From positions 80,547 through 144,546 of the forward strand of contig JAABTV010000001.1 of the NCBI GenBank assembly GCA_011389685.1: 64,000 bases of DNA. The letters are read 5' to 3'. The position numbers and the translations under genes were made by a program. This stretch comes from Paracoccaceae bacterium. GTDB taxonomy: Bacteria; Pseudomonadota; Alphaproteobacteria; Rhodobacterales; Rhodobacteraceae. The notes beneath the pieces are model-generated. The model did not search any database. It had not been told where the DNA came from and saw only the letters and a list, made by a program, of their open reading frames with translations. How positions within the stretch are numbered: the first letter of the stretch is position 1; each line of letters opens with the position of its first letter. Of the stretch, positions 55,971 to 64,000 are shown one piece after another.

Positions 55971-58838
55971 ATGTTTATCGAACACGGTTTCCTTATGGTC
56001 ATCGCGGCGCTGCCTTTCGTCGGCGCCCTGATCCCGGGGCTGATGATCCGGGCCGGGCGCACGGCCTGCGCGTCGTTTACCGCCCTTCCCACGGTGTTCG
56101 CGCTGGTCCTTCTGGCGATGCTCGCGCCCGAGGTGATGCAGGGCAACGTGATCCGCTACGAGGTCGAATGGCTGCCGCAGCTGGGCCTGTCGGCGGCGTT
56201 CTTTCTCGACGGACTGGGGCTCTTGTTTGCCGGGATGATCCTTGGCGTCGGGTTGTTGATCACGCTTTATGCGCGTTTCTACCTGTCGGCCGAGGACCCG
56301 ATGGGGCAGTTCTATACCTATCTGCTGCTGTTCCAGGGCGCGATGCTGGGCATCGTGATCTCCGACAACGTCCTGCTTTTGCTGATCTTCTGGGAGTTGA
56401 CCAGCCTTTCGTCCTTCCTGCTGATCGGCTATTGGAAACATCTGCCCGAGGGGCGGCAAGGCGCGCGCATGGCGCTGGCGGTGACCGGGGCGGGGGGGCT
56501 TGCGATGATCGGGGGGATGCTGATCCTTGGTCAGATCGTCGGCAGCTACAACCTCACCGATATCCTGACCGAGGGCGAAGCGATCCGGGCGTCGGAGTGG
56601 TATCTGCCGGCGCTGATCCTGATCCTGCTGGGCGCGTTTACCAAGTCGGCACAGTTCCCGTTCCATTTCTGGCTGCCGCATGCGATGGCCGCGCCGACGC
56701 CGGTTTCCGCCTATCTGCACTCGGCCACGATGGTCAAGGCGGGGGTGTTCCTGATGGCGCGGATGTGGCCGGTGCTGGCCGGGACCGATGCGTGGTTCTA
56801 CCTCGTGGCGACGACCGGGCTCATCACCATGGTGCTGGGCGCGCTGATCGCGCTTTTCAAGGACGATCTCAAGGCGCTGCTGGCCTTCTCAACGGTCAGC
56901 CATCTCGGCCTTCTGACCATGCTCCTGGGGTTCGGCACCAAGCTGGCGGCGGTGGTGGCGGTGTTTCACATCATCAACCACCTCACCTTCAAGGCCGCGC
57001 TCTTCATGACTGCGGGAATCGTCGATCACGAGACCCATACCCGCGACATCAAGCGGCTGGGTGGGTTGCGCCACCTGATGCCGGTGACCTTCCTGATCGG
57101 CACGGTCGCGGCGCTGTCGATGGCGGGCATTCCGCTTTTCAACGGGTTCCTGTCGAAAGAGATGATGCTCGAAGAGGCCGCGCATACCAGCTGGGGCAAC
57201 AGCCCGCATGCGGTGGCGGTTCTGGCCACGCTGGGCGCGCTCTTGTCCGTGGCTTATTCCTTCCGCTTCATCGGCCATGTCTTCCTCGGGCCGGTGCGCG
57301 ACGACTACCCGGCCAAGCCGCATGACCCACCTTTCGGCATGTGGGCGGCGCCAGCGCTCTTGGCGGCCTGCGTGGTGATCATCGGGATCGTGCCCGCGGC
57401 GGTGGTCGGCCCGCTGGTTGCCGTGGCGGGCGGCGCAGTGATCGGCGGTGGCGAGATGCCCTATTACTCGCTCAAGATCTGGCACGGGGTCACGCCCGCG
57501 CTTTACATGTCGGGGATCGCGGTGGTGGGCGGGCTTGTCCTGCTGGCGCTGCACCGCCCGCTCGACCGGGTGTGGAACGTGCTGCCGCGGCCCGAGGCCA
57601 AGACCATCTTCGATGCGCTGATCGAGCGGGTGGCGGCGCTGTCGCGCGGCATCACCGAAACCCTGCATAACGGAGCTATCAGCCGCTATCTGGCGATCTT
57701 TTTCGTCACCACTCTGATCGTGGGCTATGCCGCCTGGGCCGGCGGTGGGCTGACCATGGCGACGCGGTCGGTGCTGCCGGTGCCGCCTGCCGTGGCAATC
57801 GGCTGGGTGCTTCTGGTTGCGGCGATTCTCTCGGTCACCTTCACCCATCGCCGCCGCTTCCTGTCGCTGGTCCTTCTGGGCGTGGTCGGGCTGATGCTGT
57901 CGGCGGGGTTCGTCTATCTCTCGGCACCCGACCTCGCGCTCACGCAGATCTCGGTCGAGACGGTCACCATCATGCTGCTGTTGCTGGCGCTGCATTTCCT
58001 GCCCAAGGAGACCCCGGCCGAAAGCGGCGCCGCGCTGCGGATGCGCGACGGGGCGATCGCGGCGGTGTCGGGCCTCGCCGTGGCGGCGCTGGCCTATACG
58101 TTCATGTTGCGCGATGTCGATACGATCTCGGACTATCATCTCGCCAACTCCTACGAGGGCGGTGGCGGCACCAACGTGGTCAACGTGATCCTGGTCGATT
58201 TCCGTGGCTATGACACCTATGGCGAGATCATCGTGCTGGGCATTGCCGGTCTGGTCATTTTCGCGCTGATGGAGACGCTTCTGAACGGGCCGGTCGCGCG
58301 TCGCCTGCGCGAGACCGATTATTCGCATGACCGCTCGCGCGACCGCCACCCACTGATGATGGTGGTGGCGACACGGGTCATGATGCCCATCGCCTTCATG
58401 GTCGGTATCTACATCTTCCTGCGCGGCCATAACGAACCGGGCGGCGGCTTTGTGGCGGGGCTGGTGATCTCGATCGCGCTCCTGATGCAATACATGGCCT
58501 CGGGTTTTGCATGGACCCAGGCGCGCCAACGCTTCGAGTATCACGCGATGATCGGCTTTGGCGTGGTGATCGCCGGGCTGACCGGGGCAGGGGCCATGCT
58601 GGGTGGCCTGCCCTTCCTGACAAGCGGCTTCGACTATTTCCACATCCCGCCGATCGAGGAATTCGAGTTGGCCACGGCCATGGCCTTTGATCTCGGCGTG
58701 TTCCTGGTGGTCTTCGGGGCGGTCATGCTGATGCTTTACAGCCTGTCGCGGATCGCGCGTTTCGCCGGTGAGACGGTGAATCGTGAGCCCATGGATTATG
58801 ATCCGACCGACAAGGTCGAGAATCGCAAGGAGATGTGA
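55971..58838 (+). CDS. mnhA: Mrp Na+/H+ antiporter, fused subunits A and B
   Basis: The 955-residue protein has the MrpA core with many membrane helices, similar to complex I subunit NuoL: LFWELTSLSSFLLIGYW, HSATMVKAGVFLMARMWP and STVSHLGLLTMLLG. After about residue 800 it continues into a MrpB-type domain (HPLMMVVATRVMMPIAFMVG, GGGFVAGLVISIALLMQYMA). No separate mnhB gene exists, so A and B are fused. Ions move Na+ out against H+ in. First gene of a seven-subunit operon. Confidence 0.93.
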   Translation: MFIEHGFLMVIAALPFVGALIPGLMIRAGRTACASFTALPTVFALVLLAMLAPEVMQGNVIRYEVEWLPQLGLSAAFFLDGLGLLFAGMILGVGLLITLYARFYLSAEDPMGQFYTYLLLFQGAMLGIVISDNVLLLLIFWELTSLSSFLLIGYWKHLPEGRQGARMALAVTGAGGLAMIGGMLILGQIVGSYNLTDILTEGEAIRASEWYLPALILILLGAFTKSAQFPFHFWLPHAMAAPTPVSAYLHSATMVKAGVFLMARMWPVLAGTDAWFYLVATTGLITMVLGALIALFKDDLKALLAFSTVSHLGLLTMLLGFGTKLAAVVAVFHIINHLTFKAALFMTAGIVDHETHTRDIKRLGGLRHLMPVTFLIGTVAALSMAGIPLFNGFLSKEMMLEEAAHTSWGNSPHAVAVLATLGALLSVAYSFRFIGHVFLGPVRDDYPAKPHDPPFGMWAAPALLAACVVIIGIVPAAVVGPLVAVAGGAVIGGGEMPYYSLKIWHGVTPALYMSGIAVVGGLVLLALHRPLDRVWNVLPRPEAKTIFDALIERVAALSRGITETLHNGAISRYLAIFFVTTLIVGYAAWAGGGLTMATRSVLPVPPAVAIGWVLLVAAILSVTFTHRRRFLSLVLLGVVGLMLSAGFVYLSAPDLALTQISVETVTIMLLLLALHFLPKETPAESGAALRMRDGAIAAVSGLAVAALAYTFMLRDVDTISDYHLANSYEGGGGTNVVNVILVDFRGYDTYGEIIVLGIAGLVIFALMETLLNGPVARRLRETDYSHDRSRDRHPLMMVVATRVMMPIAFMVGIYIFLRGHNEPGGGFVAGLVISIALLMQYMASGFAWTQARQRFEYHAMIGFGVVIAGLTGAGAMLGGLPFLTSGFDYFHIPPIEEFELATAMAFDLGVFLVVFGAVMLMLYSLSRIARFAGETVNREPMDYDPTDKVENRKEM

Positions 58839-59201
58839 ATGGAAGTGGTGGTGGCGAGTTCGATCGGCGTGCTGACGGGTTGCGGTGTTTATCTCGTGCT
58901 GCGGCTCAGGGCCTTTCCGGTCATTCTCGGTCTGGCGATGTTGTCCTATGCCGTGAACGTCTTTCTGTTCGCGTCGGGCCGTCTGGCGGTGAACATGCCG
59001 CCGGTGCTGAGCAAATATGGCGAGGCGGCCTATACCGACCCGCTGCCGCAGGCGCTTGTCCTGACCGCGATCGTGATTTCATTCGGCATGACGGCGGTTC
59101 TGGTCATGGTGGCGCTGGCCGCCTATCTCGAAGCCGGCAACGACCGGGTGAACATCGACAGCCCCGCGAACGGCGCGGCAGATGAAAAGGCGGGCTCGTG
59201 A
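58839..59201 (+). CDS. mnhC: Mrp antiporter subunit C
   Basis: The 120-residue protein has three membrane helices and resembles NuoK: GVYLVLRLRAFPVILGLAMLS-type N-terminal part and ALVLTAIVISFGMTAVLVM, which carries the conserved C-terminal helix. It starts at the end of the mnhA gene with AAGGAG inside it. Confidence 0.92.
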   Translation: MEVVVASSIGVLTGCGVYLVLRLRAFPVILGLAMLSYAVNVFLFASGRLAVNMPPVLSKYGEAAYTDPLPQALVLTAIVISFGMTAVLVMVALAAYLEAGNDRVNIDSPANGAADEKAGS

Positions 59202-60739
59202 TGCACTGGATCATCGCACCGGTCCTGCTTCCGGCGCTGCTTGCGCCCGTGATCGGCTATGTGATGCGCCACGACCTCATCCTGGCGCGGGTGGCTTCGA
59301 TGGCCGGGGCGGTGGGGCTTCTGGGCATCGCGCTGCATCTCGTGGTCATGGCATCGGGAGGGGAGACGCTGGTTTACCGGCTGGGCAACTGGCCGGCACC
59401 GTTCGGGATCGTTCTGGTGCTCGACCGTCTTTCGGCGGTGATGGTGCTGCTGACCGCGCTTCTGGCGGTGATGGTCCTGTGGCATGCCAGCGCGTCGGGC
59501 TGGGATCGTCAGGGGCGGCATTTTCATGCCATCTTCCAGTTTCAGCTGATGGGCGTGTGCGGGGCGTTCCTGACCGGCGACATCTTCAATCTTTTCGTCT
59601 TTTTCGAGATTCTGCTGATCGCCTCATACGGGCTGATGATCCATGGCGGCGGGCGCGAGCGGACCCGCGCGGGGCTTCAATATGTGGTGATCAACCTGGC
59701 CGGTTCGACCCTGTTCCTGTTTGCGCTCGGGGTGCTTTATGCCAGCACCGGGACGCTCAACATCGCCGATCTGGCGCTGCGGCTGCGCGAGATCCCGGTC
59801 GAGGAAGCGGCGCTCGTTCGGGTCGCGGCGATCCTGTTGATGGTCGTCTTTGCGGTCAAGGCGGCGATGTTTCCGGTGCATTTCTGGCTGCCGGGCACCT
59901 ATTCGAACGCACCGGCGCCGGTGGCCGCGTTTTTCGCGATCATGACCAAGGTGGGGGCCTATTCGATCATCCGGGTGCACAACCTCGTTTTCGGGCCGGG
60001 GGTCGGGGCCACCGACGGGCTGATCGCGAACTGGCTGTTTCCCGGCGCCGTCATCACCATCGCCATCGGGGCGCTGGGGGTGATGGGCGCGCGCCAGATC
60101 CTGCCGCTGGTGTCCTTTGCCGTGGTCGGCTCGATGGGTGTGCTGCTGATCGCGGTGGCCAGTTTCACCCCCGAGGCTCTTGCTGCGGCGCTCTATTACC
60201 TCGTCCATTCGACATTTGCCGCGGCGGCGCTGTTTCTGCTGGCCGATCTGGTTCTGCACAGGCGGGGCAGCGGGGCCTTGTCGGCGCTGCCCGCCACCGC
60301 GCAGAACGGGCTTTTCGCCGCGCTGTTCTTTGGCGCGGCCATCGGCATGGCCGGGATGCCGCCGCTCAGCGGGTTTCTGGGCAAGCTCCTGGTGCTCGAC
60401 GCGCTGCGCGCGCGCGAGGTGATCGTCTGGGCATGGACCAGCGTGCTGGCGGGGTCGCTTCTGACCATCGTCGGATTCGCCCGCGCGGGCAGCGTGATGT
60501 TCTGGAAATCCACCGTCGTCGCCATGCCCACGACCCCGCCGGCGCACCCGCCGGCAGGTGATACGCCCGGCCCGGTCACCACCGCCGAACTGGTGCCGGT
60601 CTTCGCCGCGCTGGCGATGCTGGGGGCGCTTGCCGCCTTCTCCGGACCGGCCGCGGGGTATTTTGAAGAGACGGCGCGGCAACTGTTCGATCATGCGGGC
60701 TATATCGATGCCGTTCTCGTAACAGGCAGGGGAGAGTAA
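59201..60739 (+). CDS. mnhD: Mrp antiporter subunit D
   Basis: The 512-residue subunit is a NuoM/NuoN-like proton-channel protein with about 14 helices, including IFNLFVFFEILLIASYGLM, VVFAVKAAMFPVHFWLPGTY (the conserved Lys helix) and AGMPPLSGFLGKL. ATG 59201 overlaps the mnhC stop by one base; GTG 59198 is an alternative. Long central helices match the family. Confidence 0.93.
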   Translation: MHWIIAPVLLPALLAPVIGYVMRHDLILARVASMAGAVGLLGIALHLVVMASGGETLVYRLGNWPAPFGIVLVLDRLSAVMVLLTALLAVMVLWHASASGWDRQGRHFHAIFQFQLMGVCGAFLTGDIFNLFVFFEILLIASYGLMIHGGGRERTRAGLQYVVINLAGSTLFLFALGVLYASTGTLNIADLALRLREIPVEEAALVRVAAILLMVVFAVKAAMFPVHFWLPGTYSNAPAPVAAFFAIMTKVGAYSIIRVHNLVFGPGVGATDGLIANWLFPGAVITIAIGALGVMGARQILPLVSFAVVGSMGVLLIAVASFTPEALAAALYYLVHSTFAAAALFLLADLVLHRRGSGALSALPATAQNGLFAALFFGAAIGMAGMPPLSGFLGKLLVLDALRAREVIVWAWTSVLAGSLLTIVGFARAGSVMFWKSTVVAMPTTPPAHPPAGDTPGPVTTAELVPVFAALAMLGALAAFSGPAAGYFEETARQLFDHAGYIDAVLVTGRGE

Positions 60740-60742
60740 ACC

Positions 60743-61234
60743 GTGGCTGCGCGACTTTTTCCTCATCCCCTGTTGAGCCTGGTGCTGGTGGTTGTCTGGC
60801 TTGGCCTTGTGAACAAGGTGACGCTGGGCAACGTGGTGCTGGGGGCCATCCTCGGCGTGGCGGTGCCGATGCTGACCTCGCCCTATTGGCCCAACCGCCC
60901 GCGGATCCGCGCGCCGCTACGCGCCGCGGAATATGCGCTGGTGGTGTTGTGGGATATCGTCGTTGCCAATGTGCAGGTGGCGCTGATCATCCTGTTCAAA
61001 CCCAACGACCGCATCCATTCGCATTGGATAACCGTTCCGCTGGAACTCACCTCGGCCGAGGCGATCACGGTTCTGGCGGGCACGATCACGATGACACCGG
61101 GCACCGTTTCGGTGACGTTCAGCGCCGACATTCACAGCATCCTGGTCCATTGCCTGCATACTGATGATCCCGACGCGGTCAGGGCAAACATCAAGAACCG
61201 ATACGAAACCCGCCTGAAGGAGATATTCGGATGA
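60743..61234 (+). CDS. mnhE: Mrp antiporter subunit E
   Basis: The 163-residue protein has two N-terminal helices and a conserved cytoplasmic part with ITVLAGTITMTPGTVSVTF and a final KNRYETRLKEIFG. It starts with GTG behind a GGGGAGAG ribosome site. It overlaps mnhF by four bases. Confidence 0.92.
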   Translation: MAARLFPHPLLSLVLVVVWLGLVNKVTLGNVVLGAILGVAVPMLTSPYWPNRPRIRAPLRAAEYALVVLWDIVVANVQVALIILFKPNDRIHSHWITVPLELTSAEAITVLAGTITMTPGTVSVTFSADIHSILVHCLHTDDPDAVRANIKNRYETRLKEIFG

Positions 61235-61500
61235 TCGAGACCGCGCTTGTCTTTGCCATGGGCTGTTTCGGGCTGGGGCTGTTGTTCAACCTTTGGCGCA
61301 TGTTGCGCGGTCCGAGCCAGGCCGACCGCATCCTCGCGCTGGACACGATGGTGATCAATGTCATCTCGCTTCTGATCCTTTACGGGATCAAGGAAGGCAC
61401 GGCGGTCTATTACGAGGCGGCGATGCTGGTCGCGATGGTCGGGTTCGTGTCGACCGTGGCCTATTGCCGCTTTGTGCTGCGCGGCGACATCATCGAATGA
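61231..61500 (+). CDS. mnhF: Mrp antiporter subunit F
   Basis: The 89-residue three-helix protein has MLRGPSQADRILALDTMVIN, the signature of MrpF/PhaF, and is needed for the antiporter complex. Confidence 0.92.
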   Translation: MIETALVFAMGCFGLGLLFNLWRMLRGPSQADRILALDTMVINVISLLILYGIKEGTAVYYEAAMLVAMVGFVSTVAYCRFVLRGDIIE

Positions 61501-61507
61501 GGGCGAC

Positions 61508-61873
61508 ATGGAAGTGCTGACTGAAATCCTGATTTCGTTCTTTCTCGTGGTCGCGGGCGTATTCGGGCTTGTCGGGTCGTTCGGCCTGGTCAAGCTCAGG
61601 GACACGATGCAGCGCCTGCATGCGCCGACCAAGGCGACGACGTTGGGCGTGGGCGGGGTTCTGATCGCCTCGATGCTTTATTTCGCGCTGGTCAAGGGCA
61701 GCTTTTCGTTCCACGAATTGCTGATCACGCTGTTTCTGTTCATCACCGCGCCGATCACCGCGAATTTCATTTCGAAAACCTATCTCGTCAAGCATGTCTC
61801 CGAGGATGATCTGCCCGATACCGAGCAATCCTTTGGCTGGGCGATCTATTCCGACCCGCCGGATCAATCCTGA
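61508..61873 (+). CDS. mnhG: Mrp antiporter subunit G
   Basis: The 121-residue protein has three helices and the LVKLRDTMQRLHAPTKATTL loop that defines MrpG. ATG 61508 is eight bases after the mnhF stop. It completes the operon. Confidence 0.92.
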   Translation: MEVLTEILISFFLVVAGVFGLVGSFGLVKLRDTMQRLHAPTKATTLGVGGVLIASMLYFALVKGSFSFHELLITLFLFITAPITANFISKTYLVKHVSEDDLPDTEQSFGWAIYSDPPDQS

Positions 61874-62067
61874 CGGGTCAATGCGCCCCGGTGCATGGTT
61901 GCGGAGCGATGCGCCGGCCGGACACCATTTCGATAAACGCGGAAAGCCATGTGCGGGGCGGCCGCATGGCATTTGAGGGTTGATCCCCCTCGAAGGGCAA
62001 ACTAGGAAGGCGCAAATTCTGCCGGGCCGCCGAATGGGCGGCCTGCTTAGCTTATGCGAGGAAGCAC
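61874..62067. other. Intergenic region upstream of tig with two hairpins
   Basis: GCCATG-GCGG pairs with CCGC-ATGGC (about 61948-61970), and GGCCGCC pairs with GGGCGGCC (about 62024-62042). The first may end the mnh operon, although no T tract follows. A GAGGAAG site precedes tig. Confidence 0.4.
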
Positions 62068-63402
62068 ATGCAAGTCACCGAGACCCAGAACGACGGCCTC
62101 AAGCGCGCCTATCAACTGATGCTCACGGCGCAGGAACTGGATGACAAGGTCAACCAGAAACTGGCCGAGGCCCAGCCCGAAGTCGAGATGAAGGGCTTTC
62201 GCAAGGGCAAGGTGCCGATGGCGCTTTTGAAAAAGCAGTTCGGTCAGCGGATCCTCGGCGAGGCGATGCAGGAAAGCATCGACGAGGCGATGGGCCAGCA
62301 TTTCGAGCAGACCGGCGACCGCCCGGCGCTTCAGCCCAAGATCGAGATGGTCGATGGCGAGAACTGGAAAGAGGGCGACGACGTCAAGGTCGAGATGTCC
62401 TATGAGGCGCTGCCCGAGATCCCCGAGGTCGATCTCAAGGCGATCACGCTTGAAAAGATGGTGGTGAAGGCCGGCGAGGACGAGGTGAACGAGGCGCTGG
62501 AGAACTTGGCCGAGACGGCGCAGGATTTCGAGCCGCGTGAAGAGGGCGCCAAGGCCGAGGATGGCGATCAGGTGGTGTTCGACTTTGTCGGTCGCGTCGA
62601 TGGTGAGCCCTTCGAGGGCGGATCGGCCGAGGATTATCCGCTGGTTCTGGGGTCGGGGTCGTTCATCCCCGGCTTCGAAGAACAACTGGTCGGCGTCAAG
62701 GTTGGCGACGAAACGGACGTGACGGTGAATTTCCCCGAGGAATACCAGGCCGCGCATCTGGCCGGGAAAGAGGCCGTGTTCTCCTGCACCGTGAAAGAGG
62801 TGAAGGCGCCGAAAAAGGCCGAGATCAACGACGAGTTGGCGCAGAAATTCGGCGCCGAGGATCTGGCCGCGCTCAAGGCTGACGTGGCCAAGCGGCTGGA
62901 AGAGGAGTATTCGGGTGCGGCCCGGGCGGTGATGAAACGCGCGCTGCTCGACGCGCTGGACGAGGCGGTGAGCTTTGATCTGCCGCCGAGTCTTGTCGAG
63001 GCCGAGGCCAAGCAGATCGCGCATCAGCTCTGGCACGAGGAGAATCCCGATGTCGAAGGCCATGACCATCCCGAGATCGAGGTGAGCGACGAACACACCA
63101 AGCTGGCCGAGCGCCGCGTGCGCCTGGGCCTGTTGCTGGCCGATCTGGGCCAGAAGGCCGAGGTCGAGGTGACCGATGCCGAGATGACGCAGGCGATCAT
63201 GAACCAGGCGCGGCAGTATCCGGGCCAGGAGCGCCAGTTCTTCGAGTTCATCCAGCAGAACCAGCAGATGCAACAGCAACTGCGCGCGCCGATCTTCGAG
63301 GACAAGGTCGTCGATTACGCTTTCGAGCTGGCCACGGTGAGCGAGAAGGAGGTCACCAAAGACGGGTTGCAGAAGGCCGTCGAGGAACTGGACGACGAGT
63401 AA
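62068..63402 (+). CDS. tig: Trigger factor
   Basis: The 444-residue ribosome-bound chaperone has the N-terminal [17 protein letters not shown] segment (ribosome-binding region), a FKBP-type prolyl isomerase domain (about 165-250; [27 protein letters not shown]) and the helical C-terminal chaperone domain. Length and order are standard. Confidence 0.95.
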   Translation: MQVTETQNDGLKRAYQLMLTAQELDDKVNQKLAEAQPEVEMKGFRKGKVPMALLKKQFGQRILGEAMQESIDEAMGQHFEQTGDRPALQPKIEMVDGENWKEGDDVKVEMSYEALPEIPEVDLKAITLEKMVVKAGEDEVNEALENLAETAQDFEPREEGAKAEDGDQVVFDFVGRVDGEPFEGGSAEDYPLVLGSGSFIPGFEEQLVGVKVGDETDVTVNFPEEYQAAHLAGKEAVFSCTVKEVKAPKKAEINDELAQKFGAEDLAALKADVAKRLEEEYSGAARAVMKRALLDALDEAVSFDLPPSLVEAEAKQIAHQLWHEENPDVEGHDHPEIEVSDEHTKLAERRVRLGLLLADLGQKAEVEVTDAEMTQAIMNQARQYPGQERQFFEFIQQNQQMQQQLRAPIFEDKVVDYAFELATVSEKEVTKDGLQKAVEELDDE

Positions 63403-63516
63403 GCTACACGTGCGGTGGCCGAGAGGCCCGAAACGCCTAGAGTCGCATACCCGTGAAAGCGGTTTGCGAAGATGGATTTGCTGTGATTCGCCTCTGCGAA
63501 AGAGCAGGAGGCAATC

Positions 63517-63887
63517 ATGGCAGGTTACGATCTGACGGATTTCGCGTTGTCGGTGATCCAGGTGGTATTGCGCACGACGGTGCGGGTCATGGTGCGGGGT
63601 GACGACCGGCGAGGGCTGAACAGGATTTCCCGGCGGCTCGGGACTGGCGCGCCCCGTGCAGATATCCCGGCACGCGACGGCCCCCAAGCGACGCGCTGCA
63701 TGACGCCCTTGCGGCGCGCGGCGCCTTGTCCAATATCAGGCTGATACCATACCCGGTGAAGAGCTTTCCCATCGATGCCAACCTCTGCAAGGTGGGAAAT
63801 TTCGTGGAGAGGTTATTCAAAAAACTAAACCAATTACGCGCCATCGCCCCCAGACAGGCGACCGTGCCATTGGCACCGCCTGCCTGA
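63517..63887 (+). pseudogene. Decayed IS5-family transposase
   Basis: The first frame reads MAGYDLTDFALSVIQ, then GDDRRGLNRI, GTGAPRADIPARDGP, clearly derived from the N-terminus of IS5/IS427-type transposases (RYDLTDFEW, DDRRVLNGI, SGAPWRDLPERYGP). In another frame, from 63702, it continues DALAARGALSNIRLI and NFVERLFKKLNQLRAIA, the C-terminal NLVERFFNKLKHFRAIA region. The central catalytic part is missing, and the frames disagree. It is an inactive relic of a few hundred bases. A residual AGCAGGAGG ribosome site is still visible. Confidence 0.75.
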
Positions 63888-63944
63888 TCATCGGGCGATG
63901 ATCCAAGACAGGTGTTTGAGGACATTGTTAACGAAATGTCTTAA

Positions 63945-64000
63945 CAGGCTGCTGAAAAAGGCCGGTCTCGACGCGGTTTCGAGAACATGATTCACTCCCG
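63945..64000. mobile_element. Possible insertion sequence terminus at the window edge
   Basis: CAGGCTGCTGAAAAAGGCC resembles the terminal inverted repeat of several DDE insertion sequences, which often begin with GGCTG(C/T)TGAAAAA. The window ends before any transposase could be read. The resemblance is from memory. Confidence 0.35.

Overview
The window is high-GC, gene-dense chromosomal DNA from an alphaproteobacterium. Gene order and family content (ScfR/PccR-regulated propionyl-CoA genes, surE-pcm-nlpD next to tatABC, a DUF815 ATPase, a Mrp antiporter with fused A and B subunits, many small Rhodobacteraceae-type lipoproteins) point to the Rhodobacteraceae/Roseobacter group. I see no tRNA, rRNA, CRISPR array or prophage. 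The only mobile DNA is a decayed IS5-type transposase at the right edge.

Layout. 1-2141: a secreted nuclease, an amidohydrolase and a YdcH-like protein. 2425-15202: propionate/methylmalonyl-CoA region with a PccR-like regulator, a Bcr/CflA exporter, pccB, pccA and a B12-dependent mutase, interleaved with five small secreted or lipoprotein genes and a sulfotransferase-like gene. 15311-21729: housekeeping and accessory enzymes (MAPEG, glyoxalase-like, GNAT, TerB-DnaJ, endonuclease/phosphatase, an MttB-family methyltransferase without its partners, a TPM protein). 21793-28284: aminotransferase, a cysteine leader peptide followed by cysS, cimA, a hydrolase and a squalene-synthase-fold protein. 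28303-36352: MFS, cobA, tatABC, DUF815 ATPase and a nlpD-pcm-surE block. 36457-42411: SDR, purF, cvpA, radA and two membrane proteins, all on the minus strand. 42699-55839: LysR regulator, UgpBAEC importer, crotonase, a peptide-type ABC importer, a phosphodiesterase and a tyrosine phosphatase. 55971-61873: complete Mrp (MnhA/B-G) Na+/H+ antiporter. 62068-63402: trigger factor. The rest is IS remnants.

How the genes work together. PccA and PccB carboxylate propionyl-CoA, and the mutase turns methylmalonyl-CoA into succinyl-CoA. The regulator's own promoter and the pccB promoter both carry TTTGCAAA-like sites, as expected for PccR control. The Ugp importer, the DHH-less metallophosphodiesterase and a phosphatase suggest phosphodiester or glycerol-3-phosphate scavenging. 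The Tat genes export folded proteins, and TatB and TatC carry oppositely charged cytoplasmic tails.

The strongest new signal is upstream of cysS. A 13-codon reading frame with three cysteine codons sits exactly where transcription should start. Behind it lie two mutually exclusive hairpins, the second followed by a T-rich stretch: a candidate cysteine-responsive attenuator. Other signals are two families of dispersed intergenic repeats, several promoters predicted to give leaderless mRNAs, and an abrupt drop in GC in the 3' part of cysS.
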